Assembly: GCF_900107795.1 (NCBI RefSeq)
Contig: NZ_FNRL01000028.1
Location: 1-64,000 of the forward strand
Direction of reading: 5' to 3'
Origin: Chitinophaga terrae (ex Kim and Jung 2007)
Lineage (GTDB): Bacteria; Bacteroidota; Bacteroidia; Chitinophagales; Chitinophagaceae
Length of the DNA: 64,000 bases
Below the pieces are notes generated by a model that made no database searches, was not told where the DNA came from, and saw only the letters and a program-made list of their open reading frames with translations. Shown here piece by piece: positions 41,198 through 48,501 of the stretch. Made by a program: the position numbers and the translations under genes. How positions within the stretch are numbered: the stretch's first letter is position 1; every line of letters begins with the position of its first letter.

Positions 41198-41905
41198 GTC
41201 CTGGAGGTTGGCGGTTCTGATAATTTCGGGGATATCCAGCAGGCGTATCTTTTTACCTTCCAGCTCTATCATACCATCTTTTTTGAATTCAGACAGCAGG
41301 CGGATAGCGGATTCGGTAGCAGTACCTACCAGGTTGGCGATCTCTTCTCTGGACAACCGAACGCCCAGGGTTTGTTCGTCGGGTTCCAGCCCATAGGTTT
41401 CTTTTATGAACAGCAGGGTTTCGGCCAATCGTTCCCGTACCGGTTTCTGGGCCAGATGGGTGATTTTAAGTTCTGCTTTCCTGAGTTCACTGGATAAGAT
41501 CCTCATCATTTCGAACGAGAGAGAGGCGTCTTTCTTTAAGATATTGAGAAACAGATCTTTAGGAATGAAGCAGATAGAGGAGTCTTCCAGGGCGGTAGCT
41601 GTGGCAGTATATCTTTCATTGCTGAGAAGGGCTTTATACCCCATGATATCGCCGGCTTTTACGAGGCGGATAATCTGTTCCCGGCCATCGTCGCCACTGT
41701 GAGATAGCTTAATTTTACCGTCGTTAATGCAGTATACGCCAAAGGGGTAAGCTCCTTCATGGAATATCACCTGTCCTTTCCTGTATACAGAGCATACTTT
41801 TGCATCCGAAATCTCATCGAGATTACAGGGTTCCGCTTTGCAGAAAATCGACATAAAGCGATCCTTGCAATGTTGGCATGATGGATTGTGGAACGGTGTA
41901 GCCAT
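41195..41905 (-). CDS. Crp/Fnr family transcription regulator
   Basis: Protein of 236 aa from ATG 41905 (MATPFHNPSCQHCKDRFMSI). N-terminal Cys cluster: C-x2-C (CQHCKDRF), then CKAEPC before the cyclic-nucleotide-binding-like beta barrel, and a C-terminal Crp-type HTH (RLSREEIANLVGTATESAIRLLSEFKK). The N-terminal Cys arrangement fits oxygen-sensing FNR-type proteins, though whether it holds a 4Fe-4S cluster is not certain. Recognition helix residues E, S and R in TATESAIR agree with a TTGAT-type half-site. It is the likely activator of the two FNR-type promoters next door. It has a near-leaderless promoter. Confidence 0.88.
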   Translation of the reverse strand: MATPFHNPSCQHCKDRFMSIFCKAEPCNLDEISDAKVCSVYRKGQVIFHEGAYPFGVYCINDGKIKLSHSGDDGREQIIRLVKAGDIMGYKALLSNERYTATATALEDSSICFIPKDLFLNILKKDASLSFEMMRILSSELRKAELKITHLAQKPVRERLAETLLFIKETYGLEPDEQTLGVRLSREEIANLVGTATESAIRLLSEFKKDGMIELEGKKIRLLDIPEIIRTANLQD

Positions 41906-41914
41906 ATCAATTTG

Positions 41915-41945
41915 CAAAAGTACTAATTTACGTCGCCTTAACCAA
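41915..41945 (-). promoter_or_regulatory. Promoter of the Crp/Fnr gene (near-leaderless)
   Basis: On the minus strand TTG (41943-41945), a 20-bp spacer and TACTTTTG (41915-41922), with the -7 box 9 bp from the ATG at 41905, so the transcript should start within a few bases of the start codon. Confidence 0.6.
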
Positions 41946-41957
41946 AGCAAAAGTCCC

Positions 41958-42545
41958 GTGACCTTTAATTATTATATTATTTATAAACCATACGAAGTTT
42001 TAACCCGGTTTACGCCTGAAGGGAACAAAGCCTGCCTGGCCGATTATTTCAAATTGCCGAAGGATGTTTACCCGGTTGGGCGTTTAGACTATGACAGCGA
42101 GGGATTGTTATTGCTGACGAATGACAAGGCATTGAACAGCCTGCTCCTGCAACCCAGGCATGCCCATGAACGGGAGTATTGGGTGCAGGTAGATGGCGCT
42201 GTAACCACCGGGGCGGTGCAGCAACTGGAAAAAGGCGTAGATATCAATGTTGATGGCCAGATGTATCATACCCAGCGCTGCAAGGCCCGAATATTGGAGG
42301 AGGAGCCTCCGCTCCCGCCCCGTTTCCCTCCTATCCGGTTCCGGAAAACCATCCCGGCGCCCTGGATCAGTCTTACCCTGAAGGAAGGAAAGAACAGGCA
42401 GGTAAGGAAAATGACGGCAGCAGTAGGCTTCCCGACGTTGAGGCTTGTCCGTTATAGAATAGAGCAGCTGACAATAGCAGGAATGGAATCGGGAGAGCTG
42501 AAACAACTGGACAGGACAACTGTTTATAAAGGTTTACGGTTATAA
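41958..42545 (+). CDS. RluE-type rRNA pseudouridine synthase
   Basis: Protein of 195 aa with GTG start at 41958 (VTFNYYIIYKPYEVLTRF); upstream in-frame sequence overlaps the divergent Crp/Fnr gene. The catalytic segment is GRLDYDSEGLLLLTND with the essential Asp, then EGKNRQVRKMTAAVGFPTLRLVRYRI. It lacks the N-terminal S4 domain of RluB/RsuA, which fits RluE, the enzyme for one 23S rRNA uridine (2457 in E. coli). The target in Bacteroidota is inferred. It is divergent from the Crp/Fnr gene (52 bp between start codons). Confidence 0.85.
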   Translation: MTFNYYIIYKPYEVLTRFTPEGNKACLADYFKLPKDVYPVGRLDYDSEGLLLLTNDKALNSLLLQPRHAHEREYWVQVDGAVTTGAVQQLEKGVDINVDGQMYHTQRCKARILEEEPPLPPRFPPIRFRKTIPAPWISLTLKEGKNRQVRKMTAAVGFPTLRLVRYRIEQLTIAGMESGELKQLDRTTVYKGLRL

Positions 42546-42589
42546 ATGCCGCAATTCGGCTTATAATCCGTAAATTCCTAAATTTTAAC

Positions 42590-42597
42590 TAGGTTTG
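42590..42597 (+). promoter_or_regulatory. -7 promoter box of the yicC-gldH unit
   Basis: TAGGTTTG lies 19 bp before the yicC-like ATG. Confidence 0.5.
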
Positions 42598-42616
42598 TCA
42601 CCTACAAATATCAATT

Positions 42617-43492
42617 ATGCTGAAATCAATGACCGGCTTCGGAAGGGCTGAATTTACAAGAGGAGAAACAAGTGTTGTGGTTGAAATTAAATCGTTGAAC
42701 GGAAAGCAGTTTGAGGTGAATCTGAAGTTTTCTCCATTGTTAAGACCATACGAATTTGAGATTCGTAATCTGATGCAACAGGTATTACAGCGAGGAACCT
42801 TGGATGCTACCATCAACATCCGTCAGAATGGCGCTACCCGCCCGGTTGTGATCAACACAGATCTTGCAAAATATTATTACCAGTCGATCACCATGCTGGC
42901 TAACCAGCTGGAACTGCCACAGGGCGATATGTTGAATGTGTTGATGAAACTGCCGGAAGTGGTGACCCCTGCTACTGAGCAAATCACCGAAGAAGAGTGG
43001 AAGGATGTGGCCAGTACCCTGAAAGAAGCGCTGATAGACCTGGATACACACAGGATTGACGAAGGCCAGATGCTGGAGTCGGACCTGAAACAACGGATCA
43101 ATAACATTGATGAATACCTGAATAAGGTCCGTGAACTGGATCCATTGCGTAAAGACCGTATACGCCAACGCCTGGAAGGCCTGTTGGCAGAATATGTGGG
43201 TAAAGAAAATGTGGACACCAACCGTTTGGAACAGGAACTTATATTCTATTTAGAGAAATTAGATATATCTGAAGAACTTTCCCGGCTGGAAAACCACCTG
43301 CGCTACTTTAGAGAGATACTGAAAGATGAGGATGCTGCAAAAGGTAAAAAACTGGGATTCGTGTTGCAGGAAATTGGCCGCGAGATCAATACTACAGGGT
43401 CTAAAGCCAATGACGCAGGGATCCAGCAGTGGGTTGTGCTGATGAAAGATGAATTGGAGAAAGCCAAAGAACAAGTATTAAACGTTTTATAG
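42617..43492 (+). CDS. YicC family endoribonuclease-like protein
   Basis: Protein of 291 aa, standard YicC length. The N-terminus has MLKSMTGFGRAEFTRGETSV, the family hallmark, then EIKSLNGKQFEVNLKF. The C-terminus carries the DUF1732 end KGKKLGFVLQEIGREINTTGSKANDAGIQQWVVLMKDELEKAKEQVLNV. YicC proteins act as endoribonucleases in some bacteria. It is followed by gldH after 15 bp, and probably shares a transcript. Confidence 0.92.
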   Translation: MLKSMTGFGRAEFTRGETSVVVEIKSLNGKQFEVNLKFSPLLRPYEFEIRNLMQQVLQRGTLDATINIRQNGATRPVVINTDLAKYYYQSITMLANQLELPQGDMLNVLMKLPEVVTPATEQITEEEWKDVASTLKEALIDLDTHRIDEGQMLESDLKQRINNIDEYLNKVRELDPLRKDRIRQRLEGLLAEYVGKENVDTNRLEQELIFYLEKLDISEELSRLENHLRYFREILKDEDAAKGKKLGFVLQEIGREINTTGSKANDAGIQQWVVLMKDELEKAKEQVLNVL

Positions 43493-43507
43493 TAAGGCGT
43501 AAACCAT

Positions 43508-43996
43508 ATGAAGCAATTCTTTCTGGCGGCAGCAGGACTATTATTCTTTGTTGCAGCTTGCAAGCCACCTAAACTGGATGTCTACGAGAAAAACCTTGAG
43601 ATACCAGGCCATGAATGGTCGAGTGACTACAAACCCTCTTTTGAGATCAAGATACAGCCAGAGGATACCGCCTGGCTTTATAATATTTATGTGAACGTTC
43701 GTCACACTGATGCCTATCCGTACAGCAATATCTGGCTGCTCATAGGCACCCGGTACCCGGGCGACAGCATACCCAAGGAACAGAGAGTGGAATTGCCGCT
43801 GGCAGATGTGACGGGTAAGTGGTCGGGTTCCGGGGTGGACGATATATTTGAGCACAGGATCTTTATCCAGCAACGGGCAACATTTAATATACCAGGTACA
43901 TACAAATTTACCTTTGAACAAAACATGAGGCAAAATCCGCTCCCTTATGTAATGAATGTTGGCCTGCGGATAGAGAAAGCTGGCAAAAGGCCATGA
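43508..43996 (+). CDS. gldH: Gliding motility lipoprotein GldH
   Basis: Protein of 162 aa. MKQFFLAAAGLLFFVAACKP is a lipoprotein signal with lipobox VAAC. The mature sequence has the GldH signature DVYEKNLEIPGHEWSSDYKP, then YNIYVNVRHTDAYPYSNIWL and the late FTFEQNMRQNPLPYVMNVGL. GldH is required for Bacteroidota gliding and associated secretion. The following kinase gene overlaps by 4 bp (ATGA-type overlap at 43993-43996), suggesting coupling. Confidence 0.9.
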   Translation: MKQFFLAAAGLLFFVAACKPPKLDVYEKNLEIPGHEWSSDYKPSFEIKIQPEDTAWLYNIYVNVRHTDAYPYSNIWLLIGTRYPGDSIPKEQRVELPLADVTGKWSGSGVDDIFEHRIFIQQRATFNIPGTYKFTFEQNMRQNPLPYVMNVGLRIEKAGKRP

Positions 43997-45018
43997 TGAA
44001 AAAAATTGTCTATAAAATGCAGGAAGGGAAATCCGTTTCCCTTGTTTATTTTTTAGTACTGGCATATACGATAGCCGCCCTGGTATGGTGGGGCATTTTG
44101 TTGTTCCGTCAAAGCCAGCAGGTGAAAGCTTTTGAGGTGCAGAACCTGAACCTGCGGATAGACAGTACAGCCAGGCCGGTGGAGTTTCAGCTGGAACTGC
44201 AGCGGATAGATAAGGAAGAACATATGCGTTCTTTCAAATACCTGGGAGAAGGGATCACCTTTTTAGCGATCATCCTCTTAGGGGCCTTATTTGTTTTCAG
44301 GGCGGTGTGGAAGTATATGAAACTTTCGAGGCAGCAGCAGAATTTCATGATGGCGGTGACCCATGAGCTGAAATCGCCAATTGCAGCCGCGAAACTGAAC
44401 CTGGAAACGATACGGAAACATGAAGGGCTGGACCCCGAGAAGCGTCTGAAGCTGATCAACAACACCATAAAGGAAACCAACCGGCTGGACCAGTTATGTA
44501 ACAACATCCTGCTGGCAGCCCAGCTGGAAACACATAAATACCAGTTGTTCAAGGAGCCTTTGGATTTCTCAGCCCTTATCTGCAGCTGCGTGAAAGAAAT
44601 GGAGAACCGGATCAATACACACCGGATCGTCGGCGAACTTCAGCCTGATATATGGATGGAAGGAGATAAACTAACCTTGCAGATCATACTCAGTAACTTA
44701 GTGGAGAACGCAACGAAGTACGCCCCCAAGAATAGCACTATATTTGTGAAGCTGTTTGTAAACCAGCAACAAGAGCTAAAGTTGCAGGTTATTGATGAAG
44801 GTCCCGGTATCCCGGACGATGAAAAAAACCGGATCTTTATGAAGTTTTACCGAATTGGTAACGAAAATACCCGCAAATCAAAAGGTTCCGGATTAGGGTT
44901 GTTCCTTACAGCTAAAATCGTAGAACAACACCACGGGTATATAGCAGTGGAAGACAATAAACCTACTGGTAGCTGTTTCGAGATCACCTGGACAGAATTT
45001 TCCGTTCAAACGGCGTAA
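43993..45018 (+). CDS. Sensor histidine kinase
   Basis: Protein of 341 aa. TM helices at about 15-38 and 86-106, a short (about 45 aa) periplasmic loop, HisKA box MAVTHELKSPIAAAKLN with His124, and HATPase_c with NLVENATKYAP, IDEGPGIPDDE and GSGLGLFLT. The small sensor loop suggests membrane- or partner-based sensing. It overlaps gldH by 4 bp; the response regulator follows after 64 bp. The three genes look like one unit, hinting at control linked to gliding or the envelope. Confidence 0.92.
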   Translation: MMKKIVYKMQEGKSVSLVYFLVLAYTIAALVWWGILLFRQSQQVKAFEVQNLNLRIDSTARPVEFQLELQRIDKEEHMRSFKYLGEGITFLAIILLGALFVFRAVWKYMKLSRQQQNFMMAVTHELKSPIAAAKLNLETIRKHEGLDPEKRLKLINNTIKETNRLDQLCNNILLAAQLETHKYQLFKEPLDFSALICSCVKEMENRINTHRIVGELQPDIWMEGDKLTLQIILSNLVENATKYAPKNSTIFVKLFVNQQQELKLQVIDEGPGIPDDEKNRIFMKFYRIGNENTRKSKGSGLGLFLTAKIVEQHHGYIAVEDNKPTGSCFEITWTEFSVQTA

Positions 45019-45082
45019 ATTAGCTAAGAGATTGACAAAACCCCTTAAACCGGGTTCGCTCTAAAAATTCAAAAGAAAACAC

Positions 45083-45793
45083 ATGAAGGAAGCGACAAAG
45101 GCATCAATACTACTGGTTGAAGATGAAGAAAACCTCCAGGAGGCGCTGAAGCTGAACCTGGAGCTGGAAGGATATGAAGTAACAGCTGTAGACAACGGAA
45201 CGGCAGCCCTGAAAGCCGTTAAAAACGAATATTTTGACCTGATCATACTTGATATCATGTTGCCGGAAATGGACGGTATCGCCGTGTGTGAGAACATCCG
45301 TATCCAGAACAATGAAATACCTATCCTGTTCCTGAGCGCAAAAAACAGCAGCGCCGACAGGGTACTGGGATTGAAAAAAGGCGGAGATGACTACATGACC
45401 AAGCCTTTCAACCTGGAAGAACTGCTGTTGAGGGTCGAAAAGTTAATCGTCAAGAATAAGAAGATACAGGATAAAGACAGTGTTCCGAATGTTTACCGTT
45501 TTGGCAACAATGTTATAGACTTTGCCGCACAGGAATGTGTAGGTAAAGATGGCAAACATTATGAGCTGAGCAAGAAAGAAGCGATGCTCCTGAAGCTGCT
45601 GATCGAAAACAAAGGCGAAGTGGTTACCAGGGAAAAGATCCTGCAGGTAGTATGGGGGTACAACGTTTACCCTACCACCAGGACCATCGATAACTTTATC
45701 CTGAACTTCCGGAAATACTTCGAAGAAGATAGCCGTAACTCGAGGTACTTCCACTCCGTTCGCGGAGTCGGCTACAAATTCACCGAAGGATAG
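45083..45793 (+). CDS. OmpR-family response regulator
   Basis: Protein of 236 aa. The receiver domain has LLVEDEENL, Asp57 in IILDIMLPEMDG, FLSAKNS and YMTKPF. The C-terminal winged helix is complete (LSKKEAMLLKLLIENKGEVV, TTRTIDNFILNFRKYFEEDS, VRGVGYKFTEG). It is the partner of the upstream kinase. Its TAG stop (45791-45793) is followed directly by repeat element D. Confidence 0.94.
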   Translation: MKEATKASILLVEDEENLQEALKLNLELEGYEVTAVDNGTAALKAVKNEYFDLIILDIMLPEMDGIAVCENIRIQNNEIPILFLSAKNSSADRVLGLKKGGDDYMTKPFNLEELLLRVEKLIVKNKKIQDKDSVPNVYRFGNNVIDFAAQECVGKDGKHYELSKKEAMLLKLLIENKGEVVTREKILQVVWGYNVYPTTRTIDNFILNFRKYFEEDSRNSRYFHSVRGVGYKFTEG

Positions 45794-46011
45794 TCTCACG
45801 CAAAGGCGCAGAGAGGGGCAAAGGGGCATAAGATATTTTTAAGGATAGTAAGAAAGCAAAGGGATTTTTTACCGGAGCGAATTTTAAGAAAGCAAAGGAT
45901 ACGAAGATTGTGTTATAAAAATCAATCCTCGTATCCTTTGCTTTCTTATTATCCTTTTATCCTTAAAAATATCTTATGCCCCTTTGCCCCTCTCTGCGCC
46001 TTTGCGTGAAA
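45794..46011. repeat. Nested inverted-repeat element, copy D
   Basis: A 218-bp element, the longest copy. Outer arms 45794-45846 and 45959-46011 match over 53 bp with one difference (TCTCACGC against GCGTGAAA). Inner arms 45885-45909 and 45924-45948 match over 25 bp with one difference. The left half carries an extra unit TAAGAAAGCAAAGGGA at 45848-45863 that repeats the start of the inner arm. The inner variable segment is ATAC/GTAT. The element begins right after the regulator's TAG stop. Unlike the other copies it lies between tandem, not convergent, genes. Confidence 0.9.
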
Positions 46012-46152
46012 TTCACCAGATTTCAGCTTATTCTATCCAGTTGCCTGAAAATTCCTGCCTCATATAAAGTCTCTCTTTCCATTGGCTATTATTTCCCCGA
46101 TATTTATTCTTCCTAATTGCAAGATCGATCACTCTTTCTGTAAAACTTACAT

Positions 46153-46962
46153 GTGGCACATTATTATACGGAAATAGTTTTTGTTGCGGGATGGCCCTAT
46201 TGGTTGTTTTTCTTGTTAAGCCTAATTGCCTTATTTACTTTTTTCACATTAAGGGAAAGAAAGATCCGTAAAGCTGCAGAGAATAAAATAACCAAGCACC
46301 AATCCCTGATCAACCTGGAGTTACATGCTTTTCAGGCGCAACTGGACCCGCATTTTATTTTTAATAGCCTCAACGCTATTCATCATTATATTCTGACGAC
46401 CAGTACAGATATGGCTTCCTTATACCTCACCCGGTTTTCCCGGTTAATGAGAATAATGATCAGTAATTTTAACAAAGAATGGATTACCTTGAGGGAGGAA
46501 CTGGATGCGTTAGAACTTTATATACAGTTAGAGCAACTGAGATTCGATGAGCAGTTTAAATATCAAATACAGGTAAGACCGGAAGTCAACCAACAATTAA
46601 CGTTTATACCCCCATTAATCATTCAACCTTATGTACAATATGCAATATGGCATCGGTTGCTATTAAGGCCGGAAAAAAGCGGTGGACAATTAACCATTAC
46701 AATAGGCAAGGATAAAGACCGGTTGTTTATTCAACTGGAAGACAATGGTGTTATGATCAGCGAAATGCTGGACAGCACCGGAGAACGACAGGCAACAGGC
46801 GTGGATATAGCCTCAGAACGTTTATACATGATGAGTGAGAAATACCAGATGAAAGCCAGCATAAAGGCCCTCCAGGTACACGACAACTCCCACTCTCCTA
46901 CAACTAACCGATTGATTATTAGCATGCAACACGTAGGTGCCCGCCAATCTCTGGCTGGTTAA
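46153..46962 (+). CDS. LytS-type histidine kinase, degenerate ATP site, possibly 5'-truncated
   Basis: Protein of 269 aa from GTG 46153; a stop four codons upstream and no internal early ATG leave no alternative. One TM helix (about 14-31), then the His_kinase domain with intact LDPHFIFNSLNAIHHYI (His67). The ATP-binding N box, normally QPxVENAIxHG, reads IQPYVQYAIWHRL (Glu and Asn replaced by Gln and Tyr), and the second glycine box reads ATGVDIASERL instead of GIGLxNxxxRL. It looks like the membrane-to-kinase end of a large propeller/Y_Y_Y sensor whose sensor part is missing. Repeat D ends 141 bp upstream. The LytTR regulator follows. Confidence 0.75.
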   Translation: MAHYYTEIVFVAGWPYWLFFLLSLIALFTFFTLRERKIRKAAENKITKHQSLINLELHAFQAQLDPHFIFNSLNAIHHYILTTSTDMASLYLTRFSRLMRIMISNFNKEWITLREELDALELYIQLEQLRFDEQFKYQIQVRPEVNQQLTFIPPLIIQPYVQYAIWHRLLLRPEKSGGQLTITIGKDKDRLFIQLEDNGVMISEMLDSTGERQATGVDIASERLYMMSEKYQMKASIKALQVHDNSHSPTTNRLIISMQHVGARQSLAG

Positions 46963-46998
46963 CCGAAGACACTTGAAACACCTTAATTTCTTGATCGT

Positions 46999-47733
46999 AT
47001 GCGAGCCATTATCGTAGATGATGAGAAACATAGTCGGGATGCCCTTCAGTCAATGCTCGCCAAATATTGTCCTCATGTGACTGTTCAGGCTTTATGTTGC
47101 AATGGTGAAGAAGCGCTGCAAGCTATTCATCAATTAACCCCCGAAATTGTTTTTCTCGATGTTGAAATGCCTGTTCTGGACGGTTTCCAGGTGTTGGAAG
47201 CCTGCCGGCAACCCCAATTTGCAGTAATTTTTATCACCGCTTATGATCAATACGCCCTGCAGGCTATTCATCATAGCGCACTGGACTACCTGCTGAAACC
47301 GATCGACGCCCAGGAACTACAGTCGGCTGTTGACAAAGCCGGGCGGCTGCCAGTGACTGAAACGGCGAGAATGGTCAATAAGCTGCTCTCTTTTTTAGCG
47401 CAGGAAGACAGGAAAGCGTTGCCGACCGCACAAGGGTTGAAGATCATAGCTGCCCGCAATATCATTTATTGCAAAGCTGTTGGTAATCATACCAGGATCT
47501 TCCTTCAGCCACCCGAAACCCAGGTTACTATTAAGGCCAGGATGCCTGAGCTGATCGGCTGGTTGAGAGACAGAGGTTTTATGCAGGTACACACAGATTT
47601 CGTGGTCAACCTTTCCCTGATGGAAAAGTATATTAAGGGAGATGGAGGCGCAATTGTGATGTGCAACGGGGATAGTGTTCCGCTGTCGAGAGACCGGAAA
47701 CAGGACTTCCTGCTCCGGGTAGAGCACCTATAA
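46999..47733 (+). CDS. LytTR-family response regulator
   Basis: Protein of 244 aa. Receiver domain with IIVDDEKHS, Asp54 in VFLDVEMPVLDG, ITAYDQYALQ and YLLKPI. The C-terminal LytTR DNA-binding domain begins near 145: IAARNIIYCKAVGNHTRIFL, ELIGWLRDRGFMQVHTDFVV and VPLSRDRKQDFL. The gene follows the degenerate LytS-like kinase by 36 bp, and overlaps the convergent BatE gene by 6 bp. Since its kinase may be inactive, it might be driven by another kinase. Confidence 0.93.
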   Translation: MRAIIVDDEKHSRDALQSMLAKYCPHVTVQALCCNGEEALQAIHQLTPEIVFLDVEMPVLDGFQVLEACRQPQFAVIFITAYDQYALQAIHHSALDYLLKPIDAQELQSAVDKAGRLPVTETARMVNKLLSFLAQEDRKALPTAQGLKIIAARNIIYCKAVGNHTRIFLQPPETQVTIKARMPELIGWLRDRGFMQVHTDFVVNLSLMEKYIKGDGGAIVMCNGDSVPLSRDRKQDFLLRVEHL

Positions 47734-48483
47734 GCGTTTGATGGCTGCGCAGCTGATCCAGCCGCTCTTTCCATCAGCCAGTTCTATCTTGCAGTATTCG
47801 TTGGTGGCATCGGTTACATGTACCTTGACCCCTTCTCCTACTTCGAATATATCCCTGCTGGTTTCATCAGGAGCCGATTTAACCTTGTGCTGGGCCATGA
47901 TAACGCCGGTGCTATGGTCGTTTGCCGACAGGTAAGTACTGATGGCAACAGAGAGGTACAGCAACGTCAGCACTGCAGTTACATAGTTGGCTATAGCGAT
48001 GTATGTGCTGCTCCGGCCAGGCAGGAAACGCGTTAACGCCACGCCTGCGATGAATAACCAGAAAAATATGATCACGCCTGTGGCCCAGCCATTTGGCGTG
48101 TGCAGCAAGCGTAAATTCTGCCACCATTGCTGGAAGAATACCAACGGCAGTTCTCCAACAAAACCATCTACCTTCTGGTTGGCAATATCGAGGTTATGTT
48201 TTACTGATTGGTTATTGGGAGATTGTTGTAATGCTTTTTCGTAGTTGTAAACCGCCATACCGGTTTTACCCGCCTTGTACCAGGCGTTGCCGGCGTTGAA
48301 ATAGAGAGAAGTCTGGTGATACCCTTCGTCTATCAGCTGTTGATATGTTCTGGCAGCTTCAGTGAATTTGCTCTGATTGAAAAGATTATTTGCCTCCTCA
48401 AACCGTTTTTGAGGCGTTTGAGCGGATATTGTTGTGAAACCTGTAAACAACATCACCAATGCAAAAAGAATCGATTTTAGCAT
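47728..48483 (-). CDS. batE: BatE-like protein (TPR plus SH3)
   Basis: Protein of 251 aa. Signal peptide ending near TISAQ, TPR repeats at about 25-105 (FEEANNLFNQSKFTEAARTY, AGNAWYKAGKTGMAVYNYEKAL), two TM helices (about 133-150 and 162-185) and a C-terminal bacterial SH3-like domain (KVKSAPDETSRDIFEVGEGV, GKSGWISCAAIKRL). This is the BatE layout. BatE works with BatD in the Bacteroides aerotolerance (Bat) system; molecular action is unknown. It lies 18 bp after batD on the same strand. Confidence 0.85.
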   Translation of the reverse strand: MLKSILFALVMLFTGFTTISAQTPQKRFEEANNLFNQSKFTEAARTYQQLIDEGYHQTSLYFNAGNAWYKAGKTGMAVYNYEKALQQSPNNQSVKHNLDIANQKVDGFVGELPLVFFQQWWQNLRLLHTPNGWATGVIIFFWLFIAGVALTRFLPGRSSTYIAIANYVTAVLTLLYLSVAISTYLSANDHSTGVIMAQHKVKSAPDETSRDIFEVGEGVKVHVTDATNEYCKIELADGKSGWISCAAIKRL

Positions 48484-48501
48484 GCCTGTATATTAATTAC
48501 T

